From Atribacterota bacterium (lineage in GTDB: Bacteria; Atribacterota; Phoenicimicrobiia; Phoenicimicrobiales; Stramentimicrobiaceae), in the NCBI GenBank assembly GCA_028717805.1, contig JAQUNC010000009.1, forward strand, positions 1 through 55,439: a DNA stretch of 55,439 nt. Reading direction: 5' to 3'. The translations under genes and the position numbers were made by a program. A model generated the notes under the pieces. The model ran no database searches. It was not told where the DNA came from and saw only the letters and a program-made list of their open reading frames with translations. Below, one piece after another: positions 1 to 6,977 of the stretch. Numbering within the stretch: the stretch's first letter is position 1; each line of letters starts with the position of its first letter.

Positions 1-27
1 CATTATTTTTTGTTCCCTCCAAGGCAT
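1..27 (-). CDS. IS481/IS3-type transposase, N-terminal 9 codons only
   Basis: On the minus strand an ATG at 25-27 opens the peptide MPWREQKIM and runs off the left edge. An AAAGGAG ribosome-binding site lies about 15 bases upstream. The MPW(K/R)E start is characteristic of IS481-like DDE transposases, whose HTH and integrase core would follow. Only nine codons are visible, so the family call rests on this start plus the repeated end sequences just upstream. Confidence 0.55.
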
Positions 28-127
28 CAGATGAACACTCCTTTTACTAAGTTTTCATCTGTTATTTTATTAGAAAGTGTTACCTATGTCTTGAAGTTTT
101 TTGTTACTCATGTCCTGAAGTCGTACC
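1..127 (-). mobile_element. End of an IS481-like insertion sequence, cut by window edge
   Basis: The first codons of a transposase (1-27) are preceded, on the minus strand, by two imperfect direct copies of a GACATAGGTAAC-type motif, at about 76-95 and 101-121. Read on the minus strand they are ACTTCAGGACATGAGTAAC and ACTTCAAGACATAGGTAAC. I recall paired copies of this kind at the ends of IS481-type elements whose transposase starts MPW. The outer end is probably near 121-127, but no target duplication can be checked here. The rest of the element lies left of the window. Confidence 0.65.
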
Positions 128-150
128 AAAAGAATAAAGATACATAATTC

Positions 151-250
151 AAGGTGTAAGATAAAATTAGTCGTTTGTCGTTGGTAGTTAGTAGCTATTT
201 TAAGACAATCGAATTCAGTAATAAGTGACAAGTAATTAGTGATGAGCAAT
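151..250. repeat. Intergenic repeat family A, copy 1
   Basis: This stretch carries TAGTCGTTTGTCGTTGGTAG, then TTAAGACAATCGAATTCAGT, then a run of short near-repeats such as AATAAGTGA and TGATGAG. Closely similar copies lie at about 3510-3590 and 5448-5545, and a shorter one at 4224-4262. I found no plausible gene in it. The 61-codon open frame across 70-255 is made of the IS end plus this repeat and I do not accept it as a gene. Confidence 0.75.
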
Positions 251-336
251 ACCATTTATAAGTTGACCAGTTTACCTGTTGGCCGGTTAAATGCAAGAGT
301 TTACGGTTGACAGTTTACGGTTTTCAGACTAAGACA

Positions 337-435
337 ATACTAAGAATTCGGGCTTAAGTGAATGCTATAGTCTACCGGTCGAAACAGTATCGTGTATCGA
401 GTATTAAATACAAGAAAATAGTCTGCCGGTCAAAA
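337..435. repeat. Intergenic repeat family B, copy 1
   Basis: The core is ATAGTCTACCGGTC, followed by CAGTATCGTGTATCGAG and a second GTCTGCCGGTC. Related copies occur at about 1961-2110 and 5368-5446. All sit in gaps of the toxin-antitoxin island. No gene is visible here. Confidence 0.7.
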
Positions 436-442
436 ACAAAAA

Positions 443-1606
443 TTACAACTCAGTTCCTTTTTTAATTATATTGATGTAATCTAAAAAAATATATTTTTTG
501 TAACGCTTTTTACCGGAGATTTCTCTGATAATATTTATTTTTTCAAACTTTTTTATCAGTTGATTTGCTGTTTCTTTGCTGGTATTTAAATTCTTTACTA
601 TATCTGTGGATGTAATAATAGGTTTGATAAAAAGCAGGTTTAATAATTCAACTGCATAAATACTTGAAATCTTATTTAAGAAAAGTGTTTTTAGTAATTT
701 TTCTTTAAGTATGATTATTTCTTTGGCTAAGATAAGGGCTTCTTCTGAAACCTCTTTAATTCCTTCTAAGAAAAATTTTAACCACTCTTCCCATCTATCT
801 TGCTCTCTAATTTCCATTAATAAATCATAATATCTGCTTCTATTCTTTTTTAGATATACACTTAAGTATAATAGGGGGTGAGAAAGTATCTTCTTACAAT
901 AAAGATAAAAAGTGATAAGCAATCTACCTACTCTGCCGTTTCCATCTAAAAATGGGTGGATGGTTTCAAATTGAGCATGAATTAAGGCTATTTTAATTAA
1001 GGGAGGGATCTCATCTTTTTGATGAATAAATTTCTCCAGCTCTGACATTAGTTCAGGTACTTTTTCCGGTGGTGGAGGAACAAAAATAGCATCAGAAAGA
1101 GCAGCTCCGGGTAATCCTATCCAGTTTTGTATTTTTCTGAATTCTCCGGGGATCTTACTGGTACCACGAGTACCCTGGATAAGTATTTTATGTATTTCTT
1201 TAATCAATCTATTTGAAATTGGTAACTCAGATAGTCTTGCTATTCCGTAGTTAAGTGCTTTGATATAATTTATTACTTCTTTTACTTCATTGATATCTTC
1301 TTCTGGTTCCAAATTTGCTTCGAATCTCAAAACCCCCTCTAAGGATGCTTGAGTGCCTTCTATTTGCGAACTTAAAAGAGCTTCTTTTTTTACATACATT
1401 GCTATAAAAAGATCAGAATTAGGAAGAACATTAACCACTCCATCAAGTCTTGACAAAGCTCTATCTGCTTCTGAAAGTATATTTCTCAGTTTTTCACTAT
1501 ATTTTATTGGTTTTATTGATGGTAATGTTACAGGTATGAACGCTTTATATCCACCTGGTTGAATTAGATATTTTCCAGTTTGACCATCTTGCATAATCGA
1601 ATCCAA
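443..1606 (-). CDS. Fic family protein (AMPylase-like) with N-terminal inhibitory helix
   Basis: This 387-residue protein has the complete Fic core HPFLDGNGRVGR at about residues 217-228, with the catalytic His and the nucleotide-binding GNGR. An N-terminal Fic/DOC-type domain carries SSQIEG at about 79-84. This fits the [S/T]xxxE[G/N] inhibitory helix that blocks the ATP site in self-inhibited Fic proteins. The last 75 or so residues look like a winged helix (TSTDIVKNLNTSKETANQLIKK segment). Fic enzymes transfer AMP or other phosphate groups to protein hydroxyls. No separate FicT-type antitoxin lies next to it, as expected when inhibition is internal. It stands alone between repeats and has only a weak ribosome-binding site. 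Confidence 0.92.
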   Translation of the reverse strand: MDSIMQDGQTGKYLIQPGGYKAFIPVTLPSIKPIKYSEKLRNILSEADRALSRLDGVVNVLPNSDLFIAMYVKKEALLSSQIEGTQASLEGVLRFEANLEPEEDINEVKEVINYIKALNYGIARLSELPISNRLIKEIHKILIQGTRGTSKIPGEFRKIQNWIGLPGAALSDAIFVPPPPEKVPELMSELEKFIHQKDEIPPLIKIALIHAQFETIHPFLDGNGRVGRLLITFYLYCKKILSHPLLYLSVYLKKNRSRYYDLLMEIREQDRWEEWLKFFLEGIKEVSEEALILAKEIIILKEKLLKTLFLNKISSIYAVELLNLLFIKPIITSTDIVKNLNTSKETANQLIKKFEKINIIREISGKKRYKKYIFLDYINIIKKGTEL

Positions 1607-1719
1607 TCTTTTTAATTTTTTAAGTCCAGTATTTCTGTCTTAGAGTATTATTAGTTATTCTTAGTCCATTATACTTGACTTATAATATTTTTTCAACTTT
1701 TAAGTCAGGGAAATCTATC

Positions 1720-1878
1720 TTATTTCCACAAGAATTTGCCAATTGTTTTATTCAGTTTTTTGCCTACAATTTTATTTTTTGCCCGGCGGGCAATTTTCTT
1801 GGGGTCGCCGCTTGCTACTTTGCTGACATCATTGGCTGCCCGGGCTAATTTGTAGAGCATACTGACCAGTTTAGACAT
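1720..1878 (-). CDS. Small basic conserved-looking protein (52 aa)
   Basis: I chose the ATG at 1876-1878 because GGGAGGA sits about 8 bases upstream; a longer reading to 1908 lacks such a site. The product is very basic, with a helical N-terminal half (MSKLVSMLYKLARAANDVSK) and a Lys/Arg-rich stretch GDPKKIARRAKNKIVGKKL. I have an impression of similar small proteins annotated only as hypothetical in other anaerobes, but I cannot name a family. The charge would suit nucleic-acid or membrane binding; this is inference only. Confidence 0.6.
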   Translation of the reverse strand: MSKLVSMLYKLARAANDVSKVASGDPKKIARRAKNKIVGKKLNKTIGKFLWK

Positions 1879-1919
1879 GATTTTCCTCCCTTCTTGTTTG
1901 GGTAACAATGCGGGTTGGA

Positions 1920-1957
1920 TGGTTTTTTGGTTTTTTGGTTTTTTGTTTTTGGTTTTT
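1920..1957. repeat. GGTTTTTT microsatellite
   Basis: Four to five imperfect tandem units of GGTTTTTT lie directly upstream of the small basic gene and beside family B repeat DNA. It is slippage-prone low-complexity sequence. Confidence 0.8.
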
Positions 1958-1960
1958 AGA

Positions 1961-2245
1961 CTAATACTACTAAAGATTCAAGATTAAATGAATGTTATAG
2001 TCTACCGGTCTGCCGGTCAAAACAGTATCGTGTATCAAGTATGTAGTATCGAGTCAAAATACAAAAAATAGTCTACCGGTCACCCTGTCTTCCGGTCTGC
2101 CAATCAAATACAAAATAAGAAAAATAAAAGACGATTTAGGTTAGTGGTTTTAATTTCTTTCACTACATACACGATACTAACGACTCGATACTATTTTATA
2201 AGTGGATGAGATTGCTTTGTCGCTTCGCTCCGAGCAATGACAGAA
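1961..2245. repeat. Intergenic repeats: family B copy 2 and an ATTGC...GCAAT repeat
   Basis: Positions 1961-2110 repeat the ACTAAAGATTCAAGATTAAATG plus GTCTACCGGTC unit also seen near 5368. Positions 2200-2243 carry TGGATGAGATTGCTTTGTCG followed by CTTCGCTCCGAGCAATGACAG, a short element with ATTGC/GCAAT ends. Pieces of the latter recur near 3497, 4575, 6921 and 23757. No gene is visible in the 1879-2378 gap. Confidence 0.7.
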
Positions 2246-2378
2246 AAGAGGGCTCTGTCCTATGGCAAGATAACAGTATTCCGTATAACTTTAAAACAAT
2301 GTAAATACAATAAATAAATATATAATAAAAAGTTTTTTGGTAAAACCGAAGATGATTGAGAAATTTTATTTTACCTTA

Positions 2379-2627
2379 TTACACTGCTACATTTGATTTA
2401 TTCTCATTTCTGATTATAATTTCCGGGTTTTTGTTTTCTTTAGGAATCGGCAATTTTCTTTCTTTTAATAAATCCAGATGTTCTTCCATTCCCCATCTTG
2501 CCTGATAAATACAATCTTCTACAGAATGTCCAACTCCAGTGAATCCTTCAATATCAGGAGAATAAAAAGTAAAGAAGGTGGGATCTTCTGTTGCTTCTAT
2601 TACCAGCGAATATTTTAAATTAATCAT
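2379..2627 (-). CDS. HicB-like antitoxin
   Basis: This 82-residue protein has the HicB N-terminal fold pattern: YSLVIEATED, then SPDIEGFTGVGHSVEDC with the conserved Pro/Gly around the partial RNase-H-like fold, then a helix ending HLDLLKERKLPIP. HicB proteins neutralise HicA by binding it and often repress the operon. It lies 15 bases downstream of the HicA-like gene in toxin-first order, as usual for hicAB. No clear C-terminal HTH or RHH is visible, so DNA binding is uncertain. Confidence 0.88.
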   Translation of the reverse strand: MINLKYSLVIEATEDPTFFTFYSPDIEGFTGVGHSVEDCIYQARWGMEEHLDLLKERKLPIPKENKNPEIIIRNENKSNVAV

Positions 2628-2642
2628 TTTATAAGTTCTCCT

Positions 2643-2828
2643 TTATTTTAAACCTGCACTTTTTAAAATAAACTTACAGGTACCTGTTGGTACTTCTTTC
2701 GATCCATGGTAATCAATTCTAATTAATTTCTTTATTCCGGGTTTGCTATAATAGCGAATTGAACCTTTTTCCTTGACAATAGAGTAACCGTTTTTTTCTA
2801 AGATTCTAACTAATTCGCTGAATTTCAA
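2643..2828 (-). CDS. HicA-like toxin, variant lacking the usual catalytic His position
   Basis: The 61-residue product is a HicA double-stranded-RNA-binding-fold protein (LVRILEKNGYSIVKEKGSIR, then DYHGSKEVPTGTCKFILKSAGL). HicA toxins cleave mRNA using a His in a GSHH-like motif; here that place reads GSIRYY. A His remains in the following strand (DYHG). I know HicA-like proteins with a GSIR(Y/H)Y motif, so this may be a subfamily and not a dead copy. An upstream AAGGAGCAAG ribosome-binding site precedes the ATG. Confidence 0.85.
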   Translation of the reverse strand: MKFSELVRILEKNGYSIVKEKGSIRYYSKPGIKKLIRIDYHGSKEVPTGTCKFILKSAGLK

Positions 2829-2934
2829 AACTTGCTCCTTGTTTATTAATTATTAATAACTTTTTAATATTTTTTCCTATTTCTTATTATAAAGTAAGGG
2901 ATTCATATTTTCAATTTTGCTTTTATTTAAGTAA

Positions 2935-3225
2935 TTAGCTACTTTTTTTAGGAACAAAGTCAATTATTAAATCAGAATCACAGGCTTTGGCGATTCTATT
3001 TAACAGTTTTATGCTATATCCCTGATAATTATCGCTTTCATATCTTGATATAGCTGATTTTGTTGTGTTGATGCGTTTGGCCAGATCTGCCTGGGTTAAA
3101 TTTGCTTTATATCTAGCCCTGGCAATTCGTTCTCCGATACAAACATTTTGATATTCTTCATTAAATTTATCTCTAAATTCCTTGTTCTGCATTAACTTAT
3201 CAAAATAAGTTTTATCCTTTTTCAT
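2935..3225 (-). CDS. HigA-type HTH (XRE) antitoxin
   Basis: I start at the ATG at 3223-3225, which has AAGGA six bases upstream, giving 96 residues; a longer reading to 3273 would swallow the end of the truncated toxin. An XRE-type helix-turn-helix is clear: IGERIARARYKANLTQADLAK, then TTKSAISRYES. The ending DSDLIIDFVPKKSS resembles HigA antitoxins of two-gene HigBA loci. The first 14 bases overlap the upstream truncated HigB-like frame. With the toxin shortened, the protein may now act as an orphan repressor. Confidence 0.85.
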   Translation of the reverse strand: MKKDKTYFDKLMQNKEFRDKFNEEYQNVCIGERIARARYKANLTQADLAKRINTTKSAISRYESDNYQGYSIKLLNRIAKACDSDLIIDFVPKKSS

Positions 3226-3328
3226 AATAATCCTTAGCTGGCATCTTTCCTGTTTTAGTAAAATAAAATTCAACTTGAAATTTATATCCTTGGTAAAAAA
3301 TGTAATCTTCTTTTTTAGGAACTTTCAT
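3212..3328 (-). pseudogene. Truncated HigB/Gp49-like toxin (38 codons)
   Basis: On the minus strand an ATG at 3326-3328, preceded by AAAGG, opens a 38-codon frame: MKVPKKEDYIFYQGYKFQVE, then FYFTKTGKMPAKDYYEKG and a stop. The stretch VEFYFTKTGKMPAKDYYEK is what I expect at the N-terminus of a HigB/Gp49-like RelE-superfamily toxin, which normally runs to roughly 110-120 residues. Here it ends inside the start region of the HigA gene, overlapping it by 14 bases. The simplest reading is an internal deletion that removed the toxin core. A translated leader peptide feeding HigA is also possible. Confidence 0.65.
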
Positions 3329-3419
3329 ATAACAAGCCTTTCGATTAAAATGTTAGCATATATGCGAACTTATGTCAAGAATTTTACTCTTACTCTTCTT
3401 ATTTCAACTGGAATTTGTA

Positions 3420-3592
3420 AATTAAATACAAGAAAATATAGTGACAAGTACTTAGTGATGAGTAATAAGCAAATAAATACTGTGGGTATAAATGTATGAG
3501 ATTGCCTTATTAGTCGTTTGTCGTTGGTAGTTAGTAGCTAGTTTAAGACAATCGAATTCAGTGATAAGTGATGAGTGACCAGTAATGAGCCT
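3420..3592. repeat. Intergenic repeats: families C and A (copy 2)
   Basis: Positions 3420-3509 contain AAATACAAGAAAATATAGTG, short TAGTGATGAGTAA-type units and TATAAATGTATGAGATTGCC. This is followed at 3510-3590 by a second copy of repeat A (TAGTCGTTTGTCGTTGGTAG ... AAGACAATCGAATTCAGT). The C type recurs near 6880-6945. Confidence 0.7.
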
Positions 3593-3625
3593 AAAAACGA
3601 AAAACCATAAAATAAAAACTTTTTT

Positions 3626-3946
3626 TCACAATTCCAAGTTTAGTTCAATCTGGAGCGCTCTGTTTATTTCCTTCATAATATCAGCAGATAGATAAGTTAT
3701 TTTTTCACCTAACTCTGTTTTTTCAATAGTAAAAATTGAATCTGCCTGAAACTTTGTGGGCTTAGAAAATCCTTTTTTTACCAGGACTTCTATTGGATAG
3801 ACAGTATCTGTATTTTGAGCAGTACCAGGGATGACTACAACATCACTGCTGTACTGGTTCCCCAGATTATTTGAAACAACCAAAAGTGGTCTGATCTTCT
3901 TTTTACCGGGTCCCCAGTATACCTCTCCTCTTTTTGGGAAAATCAT
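3626..3946 (-). CDS. MazF/PemK-family endoribonuclease toxin
   Basis: The 106-residue protein shows the MazF signature: GEVYWG near residues 7-12, KIRPLLVVSNN with the catalytic-type Arg at about 19, and VVVIPGT with Thr at about 42. MazF toxins cut mRNA at short sequence motifs. Its ATG overlaps the antitoxin stop by four bases (ATGA), so the two are translationally coupled. Length and motifs look complete. Confidence 0.93.
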   Translation of the reverse strand: MIFPKRGEVYWGPGKKKIRPLLVVSNNLGNQYSSDVVVIPGTAQNTDTVYPIEVLVKKGFSKPTKFQADSIFTIEKTELGEKITYLSADIMKEINRALQIELNLEL

Positions 3947-4164
3947 AATTGCTCCTCTTTTTCCTGTCTTTTGATAACTTTTTGTTGTGCTTTACGTAGC
4001 TCAGAATAGGAATCAGATTTATTTGTATAATATTCTTTTAATTTGTCTTCTCTTAATTTGTTCAGAGAAATTCTAATTACATTAGAAACTGAGCCATGTT
4101 TTTCTTTTAATTCCTGGAGTAATTTACTATCAGATTCTGATAAATATATAGTATGTCTTGGCAT
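3943..4164 (-). CDS. Ribbon-helix-helix-type antitoxin of the MazF pair
   Basis: The 73-residue protein begins MPRHTIYLSESDSKLLQELK and continues SVSNVIRISLNKL, which fits a CopG-like ribbon-helix-helix DNA-binding half. A charged C-terminal tail (QQKVIKRQEKEEQ) would wrap the toxin. It lies upstream of the MazF gene with a four-base overlap. An AGGTGATA site precedes the ATG. The cognate role follows from position and layout. Confidence 0.85.
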   Translation of the reverse strand: MPRHTIYLSESDSKLLQELKEKHGSVSNVIRISLNKLREDKLKEYYTNKSDSYSELRKAQQKVIKRQEKEEQL

Positions 4165-4703
4165 TTATATCACCTCTTTATATGATATTATTATCATACT
4201 TAAAGGTATTTGTCAAAAAATTATGAAAGATAAAATTAGCCGCTGGTCGTTAGTGTTTAGCAAAAAATAAAGATTGTTTCACCCCCACCTTAGTCCTCCC
4301 CCCTCAAGGACGAACTAATCATCTAATAATAGTGACTGTTCCAGGGGGAGATGACCTGGCCGACTACAAACTCTTCCGGTATCATCATAACATATTCTCT
4401 TTTACTGTAACTACTTCTTATAGCTTTTGTTACTTCTTCCTCCTAATTAATTTATTCTATTTTATACTCCCTACTATCGTACGAGGGGGAGGAAATTGGG
4501 CTGGGAAATCCTTGACTCAAGGGAGGGAGACAAAAGAAGAGCTAAGTTCCACCTCAAGAGGGAGAAGATGAGCTCTGGATTCGCAATGACTTAATAAGTA
4601 GTTAGTAACAACGATAAGAGTGAGATTTTCTTCTAACTGAAAATATAGCTCACTAAATTTGGACTCGATACGCGATACTAAATATTACATACTGTTTTAT
4701 ATT
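4165..4703. other. 540-bp gap: repeat fragments and C-rich segment, no convincing gene
   Basis: The gap holds a short family A fragment at 4224-4262, a C-rich stretch around 4280-4312 (CACCCCCACCTTAG, CCTCCCCCC), a G/A-rich stretch around 4480-4570, and ATTCGCAATGACTT near 4580. It ends with ACTCGATACGCGATACTAAA, which resembles pieces of families A and B. A 79-codon open frame at 4332-4571 is built from these parts, has no recognisable domain, and I reject it. Confidence 0.6.
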
Positions 4704-4976
4704 CTATGGTCTTTTAAGGGTTCGGTCATGTTTACCTATATTGCGAAGTAATATATATTCTGATTGTTGATATTGCCAGGTCATGCGAATATCCCGATTG
4801 ATCCTGCATTCGAATATTTCTGCAGTTCCCTGGATTTTTTTTACCTGTAAAGAAGGGTGAAATGGTACTGTTGGATTTTGTAAAAAAATATCTATCTGTT
4901 TTTGAAATGCCTGTTGTTCTTCTTTTGTTAATTTCTGAAAACTTCTTTTAAACCGTTGGGTTATTTTGAACTTCAT
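4704..4976 (-). CDS. RelE/YafQ-like toxin
   Basis: The 90-residue protein has the RelE-superfamily layout: helical FKRSFQKLTKEEQQAFQKQI, then LQVKKIQGTAEIFECRINRD, then a C-terminal IGKHDRTLKRP with the His/Arg residues typical of ribosome-dependent mRNA cleavage. The ATG directly follows the stop codon of the AbrB-like gene with no spacer, so expression is coupled. Family members cut mRNA in the ribosomal A site; that role here is inferred from the family. Confidence 0.88.
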   Translation of the reverse strand: MKFKITQRFKRSFQKLTKEEQQAFQKQIDIFLQNPTVPFHPSLQVKKIQGTAEIFECRINRDIRMTWQYQQSEYILLRNIGKHDRTLKRP

Positions 4977-5252
4977 TTACTTTTTTAAATCTTTCATTAA
5001 ATCATCGGCATTATTAAAAGTTTTTACTCTGCCTTTATTGATATCTTCTTCTGCTTCCCTCTCTTCTTTTTGCCAATCTTTACTCCAGAACCAGGTCTGG
5101 CTTTTATCAATAATAACAACTGGTTTTAATACTATTTCTTCATCCCGAAGTTCAATGGAGATAGTATCTCCCTTTTTTAAATCCAATTTATCCATTATAT
5201 TTTTGGGAATGGTTATTTGAGAGTTGTCTCTGATTTTAGTCATTTTATCCAT
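4977..5252 (-). CDS. AbrB/SpoVT-domain antitoxin of the RelE pair
   Basis: I choose the ATG at 5250-5252 because AGGTG lies six bases upstream; an in-frame GTG at 5261 overlaps that site. The roughly 91-residue protein has a swapped-hairpin AbrB/MazE DNA-binding domain (SQITIPKNIMDKLDLKKGDT, then IELRDEEIVLKPV). An acidic, Trp-containing tail (SKDWQKEEREAEEDINKG) is suited to cover a RelE toxin. Pairing an AbrB-type antitoxin with a RelE-fold toxin is known. Confidence 0.87.
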   Translation of the reverse strand: MDKMTKIRDNSQITIPKNIMDKLDLKKGDTISIELRDEEIVLKPVVIIDKSQTWFWSKDWQKEEREAEEDINKGRVKTFNNADDLMKDLKK

Positions 5253-5337
5253 CTTTATCACCTGTATTGATATTAATAATTTTTTATTCTATTAATATAT
5301 TATAATAATAATTTATTATTTTGCAAGGGGAAAGACA

Positions 5338-5545
5338 GTTATCAGTTGACGGTTTTTGGTTTTTAAACAAATACCACTAAAGATTCAAGATTAAATGAAT
5401 GTTATAGTCTACCGGTCACCCGGTCTGCCAGTCCGCCGGTCGAAAGAAAGGTGCAAGATAAAATTAGTCGTTTGACGTTAGTCGTTAGTAGATAGTTTAA
5501 GACAATCGAATTCAGTAATAAGTGATAAGTAACCAGTATCGAGTA
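5338..5545. repeat. Intergenic repeats: family B copy 3 and family A copy 3
   Basis: TCAGTTGACGGTTTTTGGTT (also near 305 and 6724) is followed by a B unit with ATAGTCTACCGGTC and by an A unit with AATTAGTCGTTTGACG and AAGACAATCGAATTCAGTAA. The B-then-A order resembles a composite block. The 5253-5602 gap holds nothing else I can name. Confidence 0.72.
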
Positions 5546-5602
5546 CAAGACAATTCCAAAATCTATCTCTCAATCTTTATTAGTTAATTACTATTTGCCA
5601 AA

Positions 5603-6049
5603 TCAATGGTTATTTAATTGTAAATTTAAAATTTGTTTAGCCTTCTCTAAAAACTCCTCAGCTAATTTCATGATTGTTTCAGCGCCTATTTCAGACCACT
5701 CGTCATAATAATCAGCATTTTCTCTTAAAGTTTTTGCTTTTTGCATACCTTCTATAAGATGCACTGGTAATAATTTTTTCTCTACATAAAGGGCTTTAAT
5801 CGCAACAATAAGACAATGGTGACTTTTTTCTCGATAGTTATTAATGTAAAGCAATGCGCGAGCGGCATGAAACATTGAGTAATAGCATTGTACAGTAGAC
5901 CATTTATAATTTTTATTGTTTTCAAAACTTATTTTAGCTTGTTCAAAATCTGATTTAGCAACATTAAGTTCTTTTGGTGCCAATTTATGACCAGGAGTAA
6001 ATTTTTTGATTTTATTATTTTTTAGGCATCTTTGGAATTCAGGATTCAT
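5603..6049 (-). CDS. HEPN-domain protein of a HEPN/MNT pair
   Basis: The 148-residue helical protein carries a HEPN domain: AKSDFEQAKISFENNKNYKW, then YYSMFHAARALLY, then YREKSHH with Arg about 73 and His about 77-78, fitting the R-x4-6-H RNase-type motif. It overlaps the upstream MNT gene by 11 bases. In characterised pairs HEPN is the RNase toxin and MNT the antitoxin that AMPylates it. Here the motif looks complete, so the toxin may be active. Long by HepT standards because of about 25 extra N-terminal residues. Confidence 0.88.
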   Translation of the reverse strand: MNPEFQRCLKNNKIKKFTPGHKLAPKELNVAKSDFEQAKISFENNKNYKWSTVQCYYSMFHAARALLYINNYREKSHHCLIVAIKALYVEKKLLPVHLIEGMQKAKTLRENADYYDEWSEIGAETIMKLAEEFLEKAKQILNLQLNNH

Positions 6050-6578
6050 TTTTTGCTTCCCATAAAACTATCCCTCTTTCTATCTCTTGATAAAAAATTG
6101 GGTTTGTTTTTTCCATTTCAATATATTGTAGAGGTTTGCGGATAATTAGTTGTATTTTTTTGGAATATTTTTTTCTTTGCATTATCTTCTCAACTTCTTC
6201 AGTTAGATTTGTCACAATGAATAAATCAATATCACTATCCTCGGTATCTTCACCACGACTGGAACTGCCATATAAAATTATTTTACTGGTTTTTTGTTTT
6301 AGCTTTTTAATCAGGGGCATAAAATCTATTATAGTTTTTAACACTTTCAACTGTTTGACAACAGGATTTTCATCATTGATAGTGTACAAATATACATTTC
6401 CTTTTTGTTGTCTGTTGACAAGACTGGTTTTTACTAAATCATTTAAGGCAAAGTTAGCCCCGGCTTTACTCATTTTGGTAGCAATCTGAATCTCTTTTGA
6501 TAAAAATTCCTTGCCGGCTTTTTGTATTAAATATTCAATTACCTTCTGTGGATTTGTTTTAAATAGAATTTCTTTCAT
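6039..6578 (-). CDS. MNT-type minimal nucleotidyltransferase with N-terminal winged helix
   Basis: Residues 1-65 look like a winged helix (SKEIQIATKMSKAGANFALN). Residues about 98-125 carry the nucleotidyltransferase motif ILYGSSSRGEDTEDSDIDLF, with GS at 104-105 and the two metal-binding Asp at 116 and 118. MNT antitoxins transfer AMP to the partner HEPN protein. The added DNA-binding half suggests the gene also represses its own operon. Upstream lies an inverted AGCCTTATGGCT-type segment near 6605 that could hold the operator. Confidence 0.88.
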   Translation of the reverse strand: MKEILFKTNPQKVIEYLIQKAGKEFLSKEIQIATKMSKAGANFALNDLVKTSLVNRQQKGNVYLYTINDENPVVKQLKVLKTIIDFMPLIKKLKQKTSKIILYGSSSRGEDTEDSDIDLFIVTNLTEEVEKIMQRKKYSKKIQLIIRKPLQYIEMEKTNPIFYQEIERGIVLWEAKNES

Positions 6579-6805
6579 TTGAAATATCCTTCTGGATAAT
6601 ATATTAGCCTTATGGCTATTATTATAGCCGGAAAAATTTTCCCGTCAAATATTTTTTTGAGGAAACAAATGTTGGTGATTCTTGTTTTTTATTTTTAGCA
6701 AAAAAAATGTAAGATCAAAGACAGTTGTCAGTTGACGGTTTTTAGTTTTCAGGCAAAAATAAGTTACAAGTTGCAAGTTTCGAGATACAAGTTAAATATA
6801 TTTAA

Positions 6806-6850
6806 CCAACACATAGGTTACACTTTTGATTCAGGACATAGGTTACACTA
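6806..6850. mobile_element. Orphan IS481-like end
   Basis: Two copies of ACATAGGTTACAC (6809-6822 and 6836-6849) are separated by TTTTGATTCAGG. This is the same paired motif as at the left edge of the window (there on the minus strand), but no transposase follows within the 250 bases before nagB. It looks like a leftover element end, in opposite orientation to the one at 1-127. Confidence 0.55.
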
Positions 6851-6977
6851 TAGACCTGCTATTTATTAGCTACAGTAAAAAGTGATAGGTAATAAATGAT
6901 AAACAAATAATACTTTTTTGGATATAAATGGATGAGATTGCTTTGTAGATTAAGAGCAATAAAATATTTTTAGAAAA

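Noticed and set aside
70-255. 61-codon open frame on the minus strand
   Set aside because: It is made of an IS end and repeat family A, lacks a ribosome-binding site and has no domain-like sequence.
4332-4571. 79-codon open frame on the plus strand
   Set aside because: Its DNA is low-complexity and repeat-derived, no homology is recognisable and a ribosome-binding site is missing.
151-5545. CRISPR array
   Set aside because: The repeats are long, divergent and far apart in separate gaps. There are no regularly spaced short repeats with unique spacers and no cas genes.
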